Shown here in pieces: positions 16,941 through 25,676 of a DNA stretch of 64,000 nucleotides. Source of the stretch: DAIDKA01 sp035487155 (GTDB lineage Bacteria; Pseudomonadota; Gammaproteobacteria; Steroidobacterales; Steroidobacteraceae); assembly GCA_035487155.1 (NCBI GenBank), contig DATHMK010000039.1, positions 1 through 64,000 of the forward strand. The letters run 5' to 3'. The position numbers and the translations under genes are program-made. Under the pieces are notes generated by a model. The model did no database searches, was not told where the DNA came from, and saw nothing but the letters and a program-made list of their open reading frames with translations. Position 1 is the stretch's first letter. Each line of letters begins with the position of its first letter.

Positions 16941-18131
16941 TCAGCCGACGGCCTCTCTGGCGCGATAGAAATTGCCGGAGCGCACCTTCACCAGGGCGGC
17001 GCTTGCATCAAAACTCACACCGGTGGGATCCCCGCCGGCGGCAACGACTTCCATCTGCTCGAGCAGCATGCGCCGCAGCATCATGATACCGCGATCGGAA
17101 CTCACCAGATGCTCATCGGAGTGCAGAGTGATCGGCCCCTGTCCCGCCTGCGCCTCGAAGTCCCCGGGTGTGTTGCGATGTTCCGCCTCGGTCATCTGCC
17201 CCCAGGTCTTGCCGTTGAACAGCATGTTGCGAAAGGGCGAGTCCTTGGGAACCCTGGCAACCATGGCCTGGATGTAGTGCGTGTCATCCACCGGAACGAC
17301 CCAGGAGATGCCCGTCGACGGCCCCGCCTTCAGGGTCACATCCGGCACGCTCATGATGTTGGGCAGCAGCCAGGAGGAAATCCGATCCACCTGTCGGCCG
17401 TCGGGCAGTTCGCGCACGGCCGAATAGCACACCCCAGCCTCGGTCTCGAAGAAGTCCACCTTGGGCATGACGGCAAACTGCGGCACGAATTGCACGGTGC
17501 TGAAAGTGGAGTGCAGGACCTGCACGTGAAACGGGTCCATCACATTGTCATTCATGTGCAACCAGCTGTAGGGCACCACCGGGATGGAATCATCCCCCGT
17601 TGCACCGAAGCCGCCGTAACTGCGCCACAGGGTCTCCCCGGGCGCGATGGCCTCGAGGTTGTCATACGCCGGCAGCACCGGACGCTTCTGCGGCGGACCC
17701 AGGTAAGCGAACACCAGCCCGTAGCGCTCCTGCACCGGATACCAGGGCTGGCGCGCGGACTCGCGGTGCCGGCCATGGTCCGGCTCGCAGGGCTGATCAA
17801 GGCAATGGCCCTCAACGTCGAACAGCCAGCCGTGGTAGCAGCAGCGGATGCCGTCCTGCTCTACCCGTCCGTAATAAAGAGAGGTTCCGCGATGCATGCA
17901 GCGCGGATAGAGCAGTCCGGCGCGCCCCTGACGGTCGCGGAACAGCACCAGGTCCTCGCCCAGTATGCGCACCTTGCGCGGCACCGCCTGCACGCTCTCG
18001 GACAGCGAGATGGGGTGCCAGTAGCGGCGCAGCAGCTCCCCGCAGGGTGTCCCGGGTCCGACCGCGGCGAGGGTGGCATTGAACTGTGCCCGCGGGCGCC
18101 CATAGGCGCAGCCTTGTGTGTCGTTCGACAT
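16941..18131 (-). CDS. Rieske [2Fe-2S] non-heme iron oxygenase, phthalate dioxygenase-like alpha subunit
   Basis: 396 residues from ATG 18131, chosen because AAGGGG precedes it; a longer reading from 18179 has no such site. The Rieske cluster ligands are C78-M-H80 and C97-C-Y-H100. The mononuclear iron site is D199-P-F-H202-VQVL-H207, with the expected bridging acid (D195) upstream, so both redox centres look intact. Such enzymes hydroxylate or demethylate aromatic (or steroid-type) substrates and need a separate reductase, which is not in the window. The gene lies 44 bp downstream of hrpA on the same strand and is coupled to a small unknown gene. Confidence 0.92.
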   Translation of the reverse strand: MSNDTQGCAYGRPRAQFNATLAAVGPGTPCGELLRRYWHPISLSESVQAVPRKVRILGEDLVLFRDRQGRAGLLYPRCMHRGTSLYYGRVEQDGIRCCYHGWLFDVEGHCLDQPCEPDHGRHRESARQPWYPVQERYGLVFAYLGPPQKRPVLPAYDNLEAIAPGETLWRSYGGFGATGDDSIPVVPYSWLHMNDNVMDPFHVQVLHSTFSTVQFVPQFAVMPKVDFFETEAGVCYSAVRELPDGRQVDRISSWLLPNIMSVPDVTLKAGPSTGISWVVPVDDTHYIQAMVARVPKDSPFRNMLFNGKTWGQMTEAEHRNTPGDFEAQAGQGPITLHSDEHLVSSDRGIMMLRRMLLEQMEVVAAGGDPTGVSFDASAALVKVRSGNFYRAREAVG

Positions 18132-18175
18132 GAATTCCCCTTCTGGCCGCATGATGGCCCGCCACGGCGAGCCGT

Positions 18176-21100
18176 TCAAGGATGCAGGATGCGCTCGAGC
18201 TGCTCCTGCAGTCGCTTTTCAGAGACGGGAATCAGGGTGCGCAGCTCCTGCGCATGCAGTGACACCCGGAACTCCTCCAGCATCCAGCGCAGCTGGCGCA
18301 GCGCCGGCAGCGCCGCCAGCGGCACGGCGCGCTGCGCGAGCACGCGCAGCTGCTCCTCGAAGGGTCGAATGCGGCTCGCGAGCGCGCTGTCGCGCTCGAC
18401 GTTGGTGCTCATGCGGGTCGCCCGGCGCGCCATGGCCTTCAAGTACCGGGGCATCTGGCTGAACCAGGGCTGCGGCGGAGCGGCGGGGAATGGCGCCGCA
18501 AACAGAGCCTCCAGCTGTGCCCGCATCTGCGTCACCGCGCTACCGAACACCTCCGCGTGCAAAGTTTCGAGCGCGGCGCGGACGGCGCGCCGTTCCTCGA
18601 GAATGCTGCGCAGCAGCCCGATCAGGCGCGTGGCGGTGGCGTCCAGTTCGCCGCGGCGCGCCTCCAGGCGCGCCGCGAAGGCCTGCGCATCGCGGGGCAG
18701 CTCCTGATCATTGTCGAAGAAACATTCCTGGAAAATGCGCTCCATGCAGCCCTCGGCGAAGGGCCGGCTGCCGCCCAGGCCCTGCGCCAGCAGGATCAAT
18801 GCGCGCTCATCGGCGCTGCGCCGCGCCACCTGCCGCGCCAGTTGCGGCAGCGCGAGTACCGCCAGGCGCGTCAGGCCGCCGCGTGACAGCTCCTGCGCCT
18901 CGGTGAGACTGCGCGCTTCGACCACGCTGACGCCCGGGCCGACATCGCGCAGCGCCGGCCAGACATTGAAGCTGACGCCGGCACGCAGCACCTGTTGCGT
19001 CTCCGGCAGCGCGCCGAACTCCCAGGCGCGCCAGGCATCAGGCGTGGCGCCGCCGGCGCGCCTCGGGCGTCGCAGCTGCCGGCGCAGCTGCGCCAGGTCC
19101 CGGCCCTCGGCCAGTACCTGCGGCAGAGCGTGGGTGCTCGGTCCGTCGCTGCTCGCCAGCACGCGGATATTCAGCCGCAGATGTTGCGGCAGCGGCGCCG
19201 CGGCCAGCTCCGCGGCCTTGATCGCCGTACCGGTGCGCGCCGTGATCCAGGCCGCAAGCCAGGTATGAAAGGGCGGCAGCGCAGCGCCGCCCACCGAGTC
19301 CAGGGCCGCTCGGGCCTGATCGGTGACCGGCACCAGCTGGCGTCGCAGTGTCTTGGGCAGCGAGCGCAGCAGTTCGGCGATCTTCTCCTGGCGCATGCCC
19401 GGCACCAGCCATGCCAGTTGTTCCGGGTCGAGCTCCTCGAGCAACTGTTCGGGCAGGTTGAGCGTAATGCCGTCGTTGTCAGCGCCCGGCTCGAAGAGGT
19501 AGGTGAGCGGCAGGTGATTGCCGGCAACGTTCAGGGTCTGCGGAAAGTTCTCCCCGGCGGCTTCAGGCGCAGCGCGCCGGCACAGGTCGGAGAGGCTCAT
19601 CTGCAGGCCTTCGGGCGCCGATGCCGAGCGCTCGCGCCACCAGCGCTCAAAGCCGGCCACGGAATTGACTTGAAGCGGAATGCGCGTCGCGTAGAACTGC
19701 GCCTGCGCAGCGTCATCCACCAGGATGTCACGGCGCCGGATGCGCGCTTCGAGTCCTTCGACATAGGCCTTGAGGGTGCGGTTGGCGGCGAGGAACGGGG
19801 CGTCGATGCTGCTGCGTCCGGCGACCAGCGCCTCCTGCACGAAAATCTCGTGGGCCGCCTCAGGCGCAACCGCCCCGTAGCTGATGCGCCGCGCGCTCGC
19901 CAGCGGCAGACCATACAGGCTGACCGACTCCAGGGCGCTGACCTGGCCCCTGGAACTCACCCAGTGTGGATCGGAGTACTCGCGACGCAGCAGGTGGCCG
20001 GCCACAGCTTCGATCCAGCCGGGTTGGACCGCGGCCACCATGCGCGCATACAGCCGCGTGGTCTCCAGAAGATTGGCGGCCACCACCCACTTCGGCGGCT
20101 TGCTGGCCAGCGGCGTGCCGGGCGCGATGACAAAACGCGTGCCGCGGGCGCCCAGGAACTCGCGGCGCTCGTCCTGCAGGCCGATGCAGCCCAGCAGGCC
20201 GCTGAGAATGGCGCGATGCAGATCGGCGTGATCGGTCGCGGTCTCGTTGCGCTTCAGATTCAGGTCCCGCGCCGCGGCGCCAAGCTGGGCGTGAAGGTCC
20301 TGCCACTCGCGCATGCGCACGAAGGACAGGAAGTGCTCGCGGCACCACTTGCGCAGGGCCGACCCGCCGAGGGTGGCCGCCTGTTCATGAAAGCGCTGCC
20401 ACAGGGTCAGCACCGTCACGAAGTCCGAGCGCGGATCGGCATAGCCCGCATGCACCTCGTCGGCCTGCGCCTGGGCATCGGCCGGGCGCTCCCTGGGATC
20501 CTGGGCGGCCAGGAAGGCCGTCACGATCAGCATCTCGGACAGACAGCGTAAACGCGCGGCAGCCAGCAGCATCCGGCCAAGCTTCGGATCGCAGGGCAGG
20601 GAGGCGATGCGCCGGCCCAGCGGGGTGATGCGACGCCCCTGGTCCATGGCGCCGAGCTCCTGCAGCTGCCGTACGCCGTCATTGATCTGCCGGGTATCAG
20701 GCGGGTCGGGAAAGGGGAAGTCCTGCGGATCTCCCAAGGAGGAGGCGGCCATCTGCAGCAGGACGCTGGCCAGATGGGTGCGCAGGATTTCCGGCGGGGT
20801 GAACTCCTCGCGCGCCAGGAAGTCCGCTTCGGAATACAGCCTGATGCAGATACCCGGGGCTTCGCGCCCGCAGCGACCGCGCCGCTGGTTGGCGCTGGCC
20901 TGGGACACCGGCTCCAGCGGCAGCCGCTGGACCTTGCTGCGGACACTGTAGCGGCTGATGCGCGCCAGGCCGCTGTCGATGACATGCCGCACCTGTGGCA
21001 CGGTCAGGGAGGTCTCGGCCACATTGGTGGCCAGAATGACGCGCCGAGTGCGATGGGCCTCGAAGATCCTTTCCTGCTGCTGTGCCGTCAGCCGCGCATA

Positions 21101-21886
21101 CAGCGGCATCACGTCCAGGTGCGGCAGGCGGGCCTGCTGCAGCGCCTGGGCGGCTTCACGGATGTGCTTTTCACCCGGCAGGAACACCAGGATGTCCCCA
21201 CCTGGATCGCCGGCGCCGAGCTCGCGTACGGCCTCGACAATGCCCTCGGGCAGGGACAGCTCCGCGGCATCCTCATCGGCGGCCGCAAGCGGCCGGTAGC
21301 GCACTTCCACCGGATGGCTGCTGCCGGCCACGTCGATGACCGGGGCGCCGCCGAAAAACTGCGCCAGACGCTCGGTGTCGAGGGTGGCCGAGGTGACGAT
21401 GACGCGCAGCTCGGCGCGCCTTGCGCACAGCCGCTTCAGGGCACCCAGCAGCAGGTCGATGTTCAAGCTGCGCTCGTGGGCCTCATCGATGATGAGCGTG
21501 TCATAGGCGGCCAGCTCGGCATCGAAGGTCAGCTGCCGCAACAGGATGCCATCGGTCATGAGCTTGAGGCGGCACTGCGGACCGGTGCGGTCTTCGAAGC
21601 GCACCTGGCAGCCGACCTCGGCGCCGACCCGGGTCCCAAGCTCGGCGGCGATCCGGTTGGCCAGGGCACGGGCGGCAATGCGCCGCGGCTGGGTATGGCC
21701 GATCATGCCCTGCAGGCCCCGTCCGGCGGCCAGACACAGCTTGGGAAGCTGGGTGGATTTGCCCGAGCCGGTGGCGCCGCACACGATGATGACGGGGTGG
21801 CTGGCGAGGGCCGCGGTGATGTCCGCAGCGTGGGCCGTGATGGGCAGCCCGGGGTCGGTGGCCAGGTTCAGCGGGGGGCGTTGCAT
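18176..21886 (-). CDS. hrpA: ATP-dependent RNA helicase HrpA (DEAH box)
   Basis: About 1236 residues, close to E. coli HrpA (1300). Walker A GATGSGKST at ~37-45, DEAH box (LIIDEAHERS) near 132, helicase C-terminal motif VI in QRRGRCGRE, then the HA2, OB and long HrpA-specific C-terminal domains. HrpA unwinds RNA and resolves stalled or collided ribosomes; it acts in the cytosol. Three in-frame starts exist (21940, 21910, 21886). I choose 21886 (MQRPPLNLA) because the longer forms overlap the divergent VOC gene region and add no family similarity. None has a clear Shine-Dalgarno sequence. Confidence 0.94.
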   Translation of the reverse strand: MQRPPLNLATDPGLPITAHAADITAALASHPVIIVCGATGSGKSTQLPKLCLAAGRGLQGMIGHTQPRRIAARALANRIAAELGTRVGAEVGCQVRFEDRTGPQCRLKLMTDGILLRQLTFDAELAAYDTLIIDEAHERSLNIDLLLGALKRLCARRAELRVIVTSATLDTERLAQFFGGAPVIDVAGSSHPVEVRYRPLAAADEDAAELSLPEGIVEAVRELGAGDPGGDILVFLPGEKHIREAAQALQQARLPHLDVMPLYARLTAQQQERIFEAHRTRRVILATNVAETSLTVPQVRHVIDSGLARISRYSVRSKVQRLPLEPVSQASANQRRGRCGREAPGICIRLYSEADFLAREEFTPPEILRTHLASVLLQMAASSLGDPQDFPFPDPPDTRQINDGVRQLQELGAMDQGRRITPLGRRIASLPCDPKLGRMLLAAARLRCLSEMLIVTAFLAAQDPRERPADAQAQADEVHAGYADPRSDFVTVLTLWQRFHEQAATLGGSALRKWCREHFLSFVRMREWQDLHAQLGAAARDLNLKRNETATDHADLHRAILSGLLGCIGLQDERREFLGARGTRFVIAPGTPLASKPPKWVVAANLLETTRLYARMVAAVQPGWIEAVAGHLLRREYSDPHWVSSRGQVSALESVSLYGLPLASARRISYGAVAPEAAHEIFVQEALVAGRSSIDAPFLAANRTLKAYVEGLEARIRRRDILVDDAAQAQFYATRIPLQVNSVAGFERWWRERSASAPEGLQMSLSDLCRRAAPEAAGENFPQTLNVAGNHLPLTYLFEPGADNDGITLNLPEQLLEELDPEQLAWLVPGMRQEKIAELLRSLPKTLRRQLVPVTDQARAALDSVGGAALPPFHTWLAAWITARTGTAIKAAELAAAPLPQHLRLNIRVLASSDGPSTHALPQVLAEGRDLAQLRRQLRRPRRAGGATPDAWRAWEFGALPETQQVLRAGVSFNVWPALRDVGPGVSVVEARSLTEAQELSRGGLTRLAVLALPQLARQVARRSADERALILLAQGLGGSRPFAEGCMERIFQECFFDNDQELPRDAQAFAARLEARRGELDATATRLIGLLRSILEERRAVRAALETLHAEVFGSAVTQMRAQLEALFAAPFPAAPPQPWFSQMPRYLKAMARRATRMSTNVERDSALASRIRPFEEQLRVLAQRAVPLAALPALRQLRWMLEEFRVSLHAQELRTLIPVSEKRLQEQLERILHP

Positions 21887-21933
21887 AGGGCGCGGATTCT
21901 GGCCGAACATACGGCGGAAGCAAGGAGCGGCAC

Positions 21934-22389
21934 ATGGCACCTCAGACGACTTTACCCACCCCGGCCGGCTGGCCGCGGATGTCCTCTTCCCTGGCCTACC
22001 AGGATCCGGTCCGTGCCATCGACTGGCTGGGGGCGGCGTTCGGTTTTGCAGTGCGCATCAAGGTGCCCGATGCCTCCGGGGGGATCATGCATTCGGAGCT
22101 GACCTTCGGGGATGCCGTGGTGATGGTGGCCGGTGAGCGCTCCCATGGAGCCAGCCTCGCCCGCTCACCCAAATCCTTGAATGGCGCGACCACCCAGGGG
22201 CTTTTTGTCTATGTCGATGACATCCAGGCGCACTACACCCGTGCACTGGCAGCGGGTGCGGTGGTGCTGCGCGAGCTGGCGACCACCGATTACGGCGCGG
22301 AGCACTGGACCGACCGCGGCTACGCGGTTCTGGATCCCGAGGGCCACAGCTGGCATTTCGCGCAACGCCTGCGCACGGCGGCCCCCTGA
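21934..22389 (+). CDS. VOC-superfamily protein (glyoxalase/bleomycin-resistance, PhnB-like)
   Basis: 151 residues with the VOC beta-alpha-beta-beta-beta pattern: SSSLAYQDPVRAIDWLGAAF at the start of module one, FVYVDDIQAHYTRALAAGA at the start of module two, and the closing YAVLDPEGHSWHFAQ typical of PhnB/YdfO-like members. Members act as metal-dependent isomerases, dioxygenases or binding proteins; this subclass has no defined substrate. The start is fixed by AAGGAG six bases before ATG. It is divergent from hrpA, with the two promoters squeezed into the short shared region. Confidence 0.88.
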   Translation: MAPQTTLPTPAGWPRMSSSLAYQDPVRAIDWLGAAFGFAVRIKVPDASGGIMHSELTFGDAVVMVAGERSHGASLARSPKSLNGATTQGLFVYVDDIQAHYTRALAAGAVVLRELATTDYGAEHWTDRGYAVLDPEGHSWHFAQRLRTAAP

Positions 22390-22473
22390 ACATGGTTCGA
22401 TAGGCGTTGCGGCGGCTGTCGGCCCATGTCATAAAAGCCAGCTGCCACACCTACAGGATGCCATGAGGGGGAT

Positions 22474-22896
22474 ATGTCCATGATCGCCAAAGGCCGCGGC
22501 CCGCTAGCGGGCCTGACCCTGGGTGTGCTGGGCCTGGGCCTGGTGCTGCCGGCGTTTGCGCACCATTCCTTCGCACTGTTTGATCATCAGAACCGGGTTA
22601 CCGTCAGCGGTACGGTGGTCAAGTTTGAATGGACCAATCCGCATGTATTCATCCAGCTGGAAGTGCCGGACGGCAGTGCCAGCAAGCACTACACGGTGGA
22701 GTGCGCGAGCCCCAATGTGCTCACGCGCGTGGGCTGGAAGTACAGCGACATCAAGCAGGGTGACAAAGTGACGCTGCTCATCAATCCGCTGCGCAACGGG
22801 CAGCCCGGCGGCATGCTGGAGAAGGCGACACTGGCCGACGGGCGTGAATTGAGCGACGGCAATCCGCCCGGCAGCGGCGTGTTTCCCCGCTCATGA
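22474..22896 (+). CDS. Exported DUF6152-family protein
   Basis: 140 residues (138 if the second ATG at 22480 is used, which sits better behind GAGGGGG). Signal peptide with a hydrophobic core (GLTLGVLGLGLVLPAFA), then the family hallmark AHHSFALFD and VTVSGTVVKFEWTNPHVFI, a small OB-like beta barrel. Function unknown. In the gammaproteobacteria where I know the pattern, such genes sit beside another secreted protein, and the same is seen here with the gene starting 16 bp after the stop. Probably periplasmic. Confidence 0.85.
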   Translation: MSMIAKGRGPLAGLTLGVLGLGLVLPAFAHHSFALFDHQNRVTVSGTVVKFEWTNPHVFIQLEVPDGSASKHYTVECASPNVLTRVGWKYSDIKQGDKVTLLINPLRNGQPGGMLEKATLADGRELSDGNPPGSGVFPRS

Positions 22897-22912
22897 GCCG
22901 CAAGGGAACGTC

Positions 22913-23692
22913 ATGAATTTTCACAAGCTCAGTGTCCTTGCCGTGGCTGCGCTCGGCATCACGCTGGCGCAGGCCGCCGATACGGACCATGGCGCCGGCA
23001 GCAGTGCCGCGCCGGCGGATTTCACCGGTGACTGGCAGCGCTATCCGGGATTTGGCGGACGCGGTGGTCCGCCCGACCCGGCCACGCTGCCCCCGCCGGC
23101 CGGAAAGATGATGCTCAAGGCCCAGTACCAGGGGCCCTATGAGGTGAAACGTGCCAAGGAGGCTGAGTCCGACGCCAAGGGCGAACCGATCGCATCCTCG
23201 GGTGTGGACTGCCTGCCCTACGGCATGCCGGAGATGATGTCCGCGATCTATCCGCTGGAGATCCTGCAGACCAGGGGGCAGGTAACCATCATCGCCGAGG
23301 CCTTCTCCCAGGTGCGCCGCATCTACATCGGCAAGCCGCAGCTTAAAATCGCCGACGTGCCGCCGGGCTACTACGGTCATTCGGTGGCCCACTGGGAAGG
23401 CTCGACACTGGTGGTGGATACCGTGGGGGTGAAGGAGTCGGTGCTGGGGCACAGCGAGATGCCGCACAGCGACCAGATGCGCATCACCGAGCGCTTGCAC
23501 CTGGTGACGCCCGACATCCTGCATGACCAGATCACCGTCCAGGATCCGGTGACCCTGGAGCAGCCCTGGACCTTCACCTTCGGCTACAAGCGCATTCCGA
23601 ACTACGAAATGCTCGAGTACGTATGCGAGAACAACCACGAGTACATCGATGATCAAGGCGTGACGCATCTACGTCTGCAGGACAACAAGTGA
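22913..23692 (+). CDS. Exported protein of unknown function, partner of the DUF6152 gene
   Basis: 259 residues with signal peptide (LSVLAVAALGITLAQAAD). A Gly/Pro-rich segment (YPGFGGRGGPPDPATLPPPA) leads into a beta-rich domain with a single Cys (GVDCLPYGMPEMM), then GRR-like repeats IYIGKPQLKIADVPPGYYG, HWEGSTLVVDTVGVKES and ERLHLVTPDILHDQITVQD. This order is typical of a family of exported proteins found next to DUF6152 genes; no catalytic motif is known to me. AGGGA lies six bases before the start. Followed after 11 bp by an aldehyde dehydrogenase gene, so the three appear co-transcribed. Confidence 0.85.
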   Translation: MNFHKLSVLAVAALGITLAQAADTDHGAGSSAAPADFTGDWQRYPGFGGRGGPPDPATLPPPAGKMMLKAQYQGPYEVKRAKEAESDAKGEPIASSGVDCLPYGMPEMMSAIYPLEILQTRGQVTIIAEAFSQVRRIYIGKPQLKIADVPPGYYGHSVAHWEGSTLVVDTVGVKESVLGHSEMPHSDQMRITERLHLVTPDILHDQITVQDPVTLEQPWTFTFGYKRIPNYEMLEYVCENNHEYIDDQGVTHLRLQDNK

Positions 23693-23703
23693 GGACCTGA
23701 GCC

Positions 23704-25194
23704 ATGAACGCTGCCCTGAAACCGGATTTCGCCCGTACCCAGGCCTTCATCGGGCAGAAGCACCGCTTGCTGATCAACAACGAATGGGTCGAGCCGCGCG
23801 CCGGTGGCCGCATCGAGGTGCTGAATCCTGCGACCGGCAAGCTGCTCGGCTATGCCGCGGCCGGTGGCGCCGAGGATATCGATCTGGCGGTGCGCGCCGC
23901 GCGCCACGCCTTTGAGAACGGCCCCTGGCCGAGCATGCCGCCGGTGGCGCGTGCGCGGCTGCTGTGGAAGCTCGCCGACCTCATCGAGCAGGCCGCCGAT
24001 GAAATCGGCCAGGTGCTGAGCCTGGACAACGGCATGCCCTTTGGCATGGCGAAGTTCGCCGGCGCGCTGGGCACGGCCAATGGCCTGCGCTACACCGCCG
24101 GCTGGAGCGGCAAGGTGCACGGTGAGGTGCCGGAGCTGTCCGAACCCGGCAAGCTCGCCTACACCTTGCACGAGCCGGTGGGGGTGGTGGGCTGCATCAC
24201 GCCCTGGAATTTCCCCTTCGCCATGGAGGCCGACAAGGCCGCCGCGGTGATCGCCTCGGGCTGCACCATGGTGCTCAAGCCCGCGGAGCTCACGCCCTTT
24301 GGCGCCCTGCTGTTGGGACGGCTGGTGCTCGAGGCGGGCATACCGCCGGGCGTGATCAACATCGTCACGGGTCTGGGCGATCCTGCCGGCAAGGCGCTGG
24401 TGGAGCATCCGGATGTGGACAAGATCGCCTTCACCGGATCGACCGCGACCGGCAAGTGGATCGTGCAGGCCTGCGCGGCCACCCTCAAACGCGTCACCCT
24501 GGAACTGGGCGGCAAGTCCCCCAACATCATCTTTGCCGACGCCGACATGGCGCGCGCCATTCCCGGTGCGGCCATGGCGGTATTCGCCAATTCCGGCCAG
24601 ATCTGCGTGGCCGGGTCGCGCCTGTACATTCACAAGAAGGTGTTCGATCAGGTCGTCGATGGCATCACCGGCATGGCCAGATCGCTCAAAGTCGGCTCGG
24701 GTCTGGAGCCGGATACGAACCTGGGCCCGCTGGTCTCGCAAGGACAGCTGGATCGGGTCACCGGCTACATCGAAGCCGGTCGCAGCGAGGGCGCCGAAGT
24801 GGTGACGGGCGGGCAGCGCCAGGGTACCGAGGGCTACTTCGTGCAGCCCACGGTGCTGGCGCAGACCCATCGCAGCATGAAGGTGGTGCGCGAGGAAATA
24901 TTCGGACCGGTGATCTGCGCCATGCCCATCGATGATGATGATCTTGACCGCATCGCGCGCGTGGCCAACGACACCACCTACGGTCTATCCGCGTATATCT
25001 GGACCCGCGATGTGGGCATCGTGCACAAGCTGGCCCGCAAGATCCGCGCCGGCACGGTGCAGGTCAATGGCGGCACCGGTTTGGATCCGGCCGTGCCCTT
25101 TGGCGGCTACAAGCAGTCCGGCTGGGGGCGCGAGCACGGTCGCGCCGGCGTGGAGAGCATGCTGGAAACCAAGGCCGTCGGCATTACGCTGTGA
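23704..25194 (+). CDS. NAD(P)-dependent aldehyde dehydrogenase (phenylacetaldehyde/betaine-aldehyde type)
   Basis: Complete 496-residue ALDH. The general base is E267 (ELGGKSPN), the nucleophile C301 (NSGQICVAGSR), the cofactor loop GITPWNFP-type segment is present, and it ends with PFGGYKQSGWGREHG. It oxidises an aldehyde to its acid with NAD(P)+. The closest style is the soluble class-1/2 group (betaine aldehyde, phenylacetaldehyde, aromatic aldehydes); the substrate is unassigned. The start has GAGG at good spacing. Third gene of the unit with the two exported proteins; its 3' end overlaps the convergent GNAT gene by 11 bp. Confidence 0.94.
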   Translation: MNAALKPDFARTQAFIGQKHRLLINNEWVEPRAGGRIEVLNPATGKLLGYAAAGGAEDIDLAVRAARHAFENGPWPSMPPVARARLLWKLADLIEQAADEIGQVLSLDNGMPFGMAKFAGALGTANGLRYTAGWSGKVHGEVPELSEPGKLAYTLHEPVGVVGCITPWNFPFAMEADKAAAVIASGCTMVLKPAELTPFGALLLGRLVLEAGIPPGVINIVTGLGDPAGKALVEHPDVDKIAFTGSTATGKWIVQACAATLKRVTLELGGKSPNIIFADADMARAIPGAAMAVFANSGQICVAGSRLYIHKKVFDQVVDGITGMARSLKVGSGLEPDTNLGPLVSQGQLDRVTGYIEAGRSEGAEVVTGGQRQGTEGYFVQPTVLAQTHRSMKVVREEIFGPVICAMPIDDDDLDRIARVANDTTYGLSAYIWTRDVGIVHKLARKIRAGTVQVNGGTGLDPAVPFGGYKQSGWGREHGRAGVESMLETKAVGITL

Positions 25195-25660
25195 GGCTGC
25201 GGCCCACGCGCAGGTCGAGGGTCATGCGCAGCGCGTCTTCGCGGCCCTGGTAGTAGCCCGGTACCACCGGACCGGCACGGTAGCCCAGCGTTTCATAGAA
25301 GCGCCGGGCGCCGCTGTTGGTGAGGCGCAACTCCAGGCTCAGCAGGAAGGTGCCGGCCATCAGGGCGCTTTCGTGCAGCCAGTTCATGAGCTGCCGCCCC
25401 AGGGTCCGACGCTGATGGGTGGTGTCAACGGCGAGCAGGTTCAGGTGGGCGCGGTCATCGCCGAATTGCATGATGGCGAAGCCGGCCAGCGTCGCGCCGC
25501 AGCGGGCGGTCAGGACCACGCTATCGGTACGCTTGATGTGGCAAAGTACGCGTTCGGCCGACCATGAAGGCGGCAGCCCGGCTTCGATCAGGCGTCGCGA
25601 CAGTGCAGCGATGACCGCGGCGTCGCGTGGCGCAGCCAGCTCGAAACGGTAGTCGTCCAT
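25184..25660 (-). CDS. GNAT-family N-acetyltransferase
   Basis: 158 residues with the GNAT order: N-terminal helices (RDAAVIAALSRRLIEAG), central strand LLAVDTTHQRRTLGRQLMNW, which contains the acetyl-CoA pyrophosphate-binding R/Q-x-x-G-x-G/A position (QRRTLGR), and the C-terminal NSGARRFYETLGYRAG typical of RimI-like members. It transfers an acetyl group from acetyl-CoA to an amine; the substrate is unknown. Its start codon lies only 16 bp from that of the divergent arnC, so its promoter must sit inside the beginning of arnC or vice versa. Confidence 0.88.
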   Translation of the reverse strand: MDDYRFELAAPRDAAVIAALSRRLIEAGLPPSWSAERVLCHIKRTDSVVLTARCGATLAGFAIMQFGDDRAHLNLLAVDTTHQRRTLGRQLMNWLHESALMAGTFLLSLELRLTNSGARRFYETLGYRAGPVVPGYYQGREDALRMTLDLRVGRSLTA

Positions 25661-25676
25661 GGGCCCAGATTAGGAT

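Noticed and set aside
17109..20551. Two plus-strand open frames of 532 and 518 residues
   Set aside because: Opposite the Rieske oxygenase and hrpA; composition is that of shadow frames.
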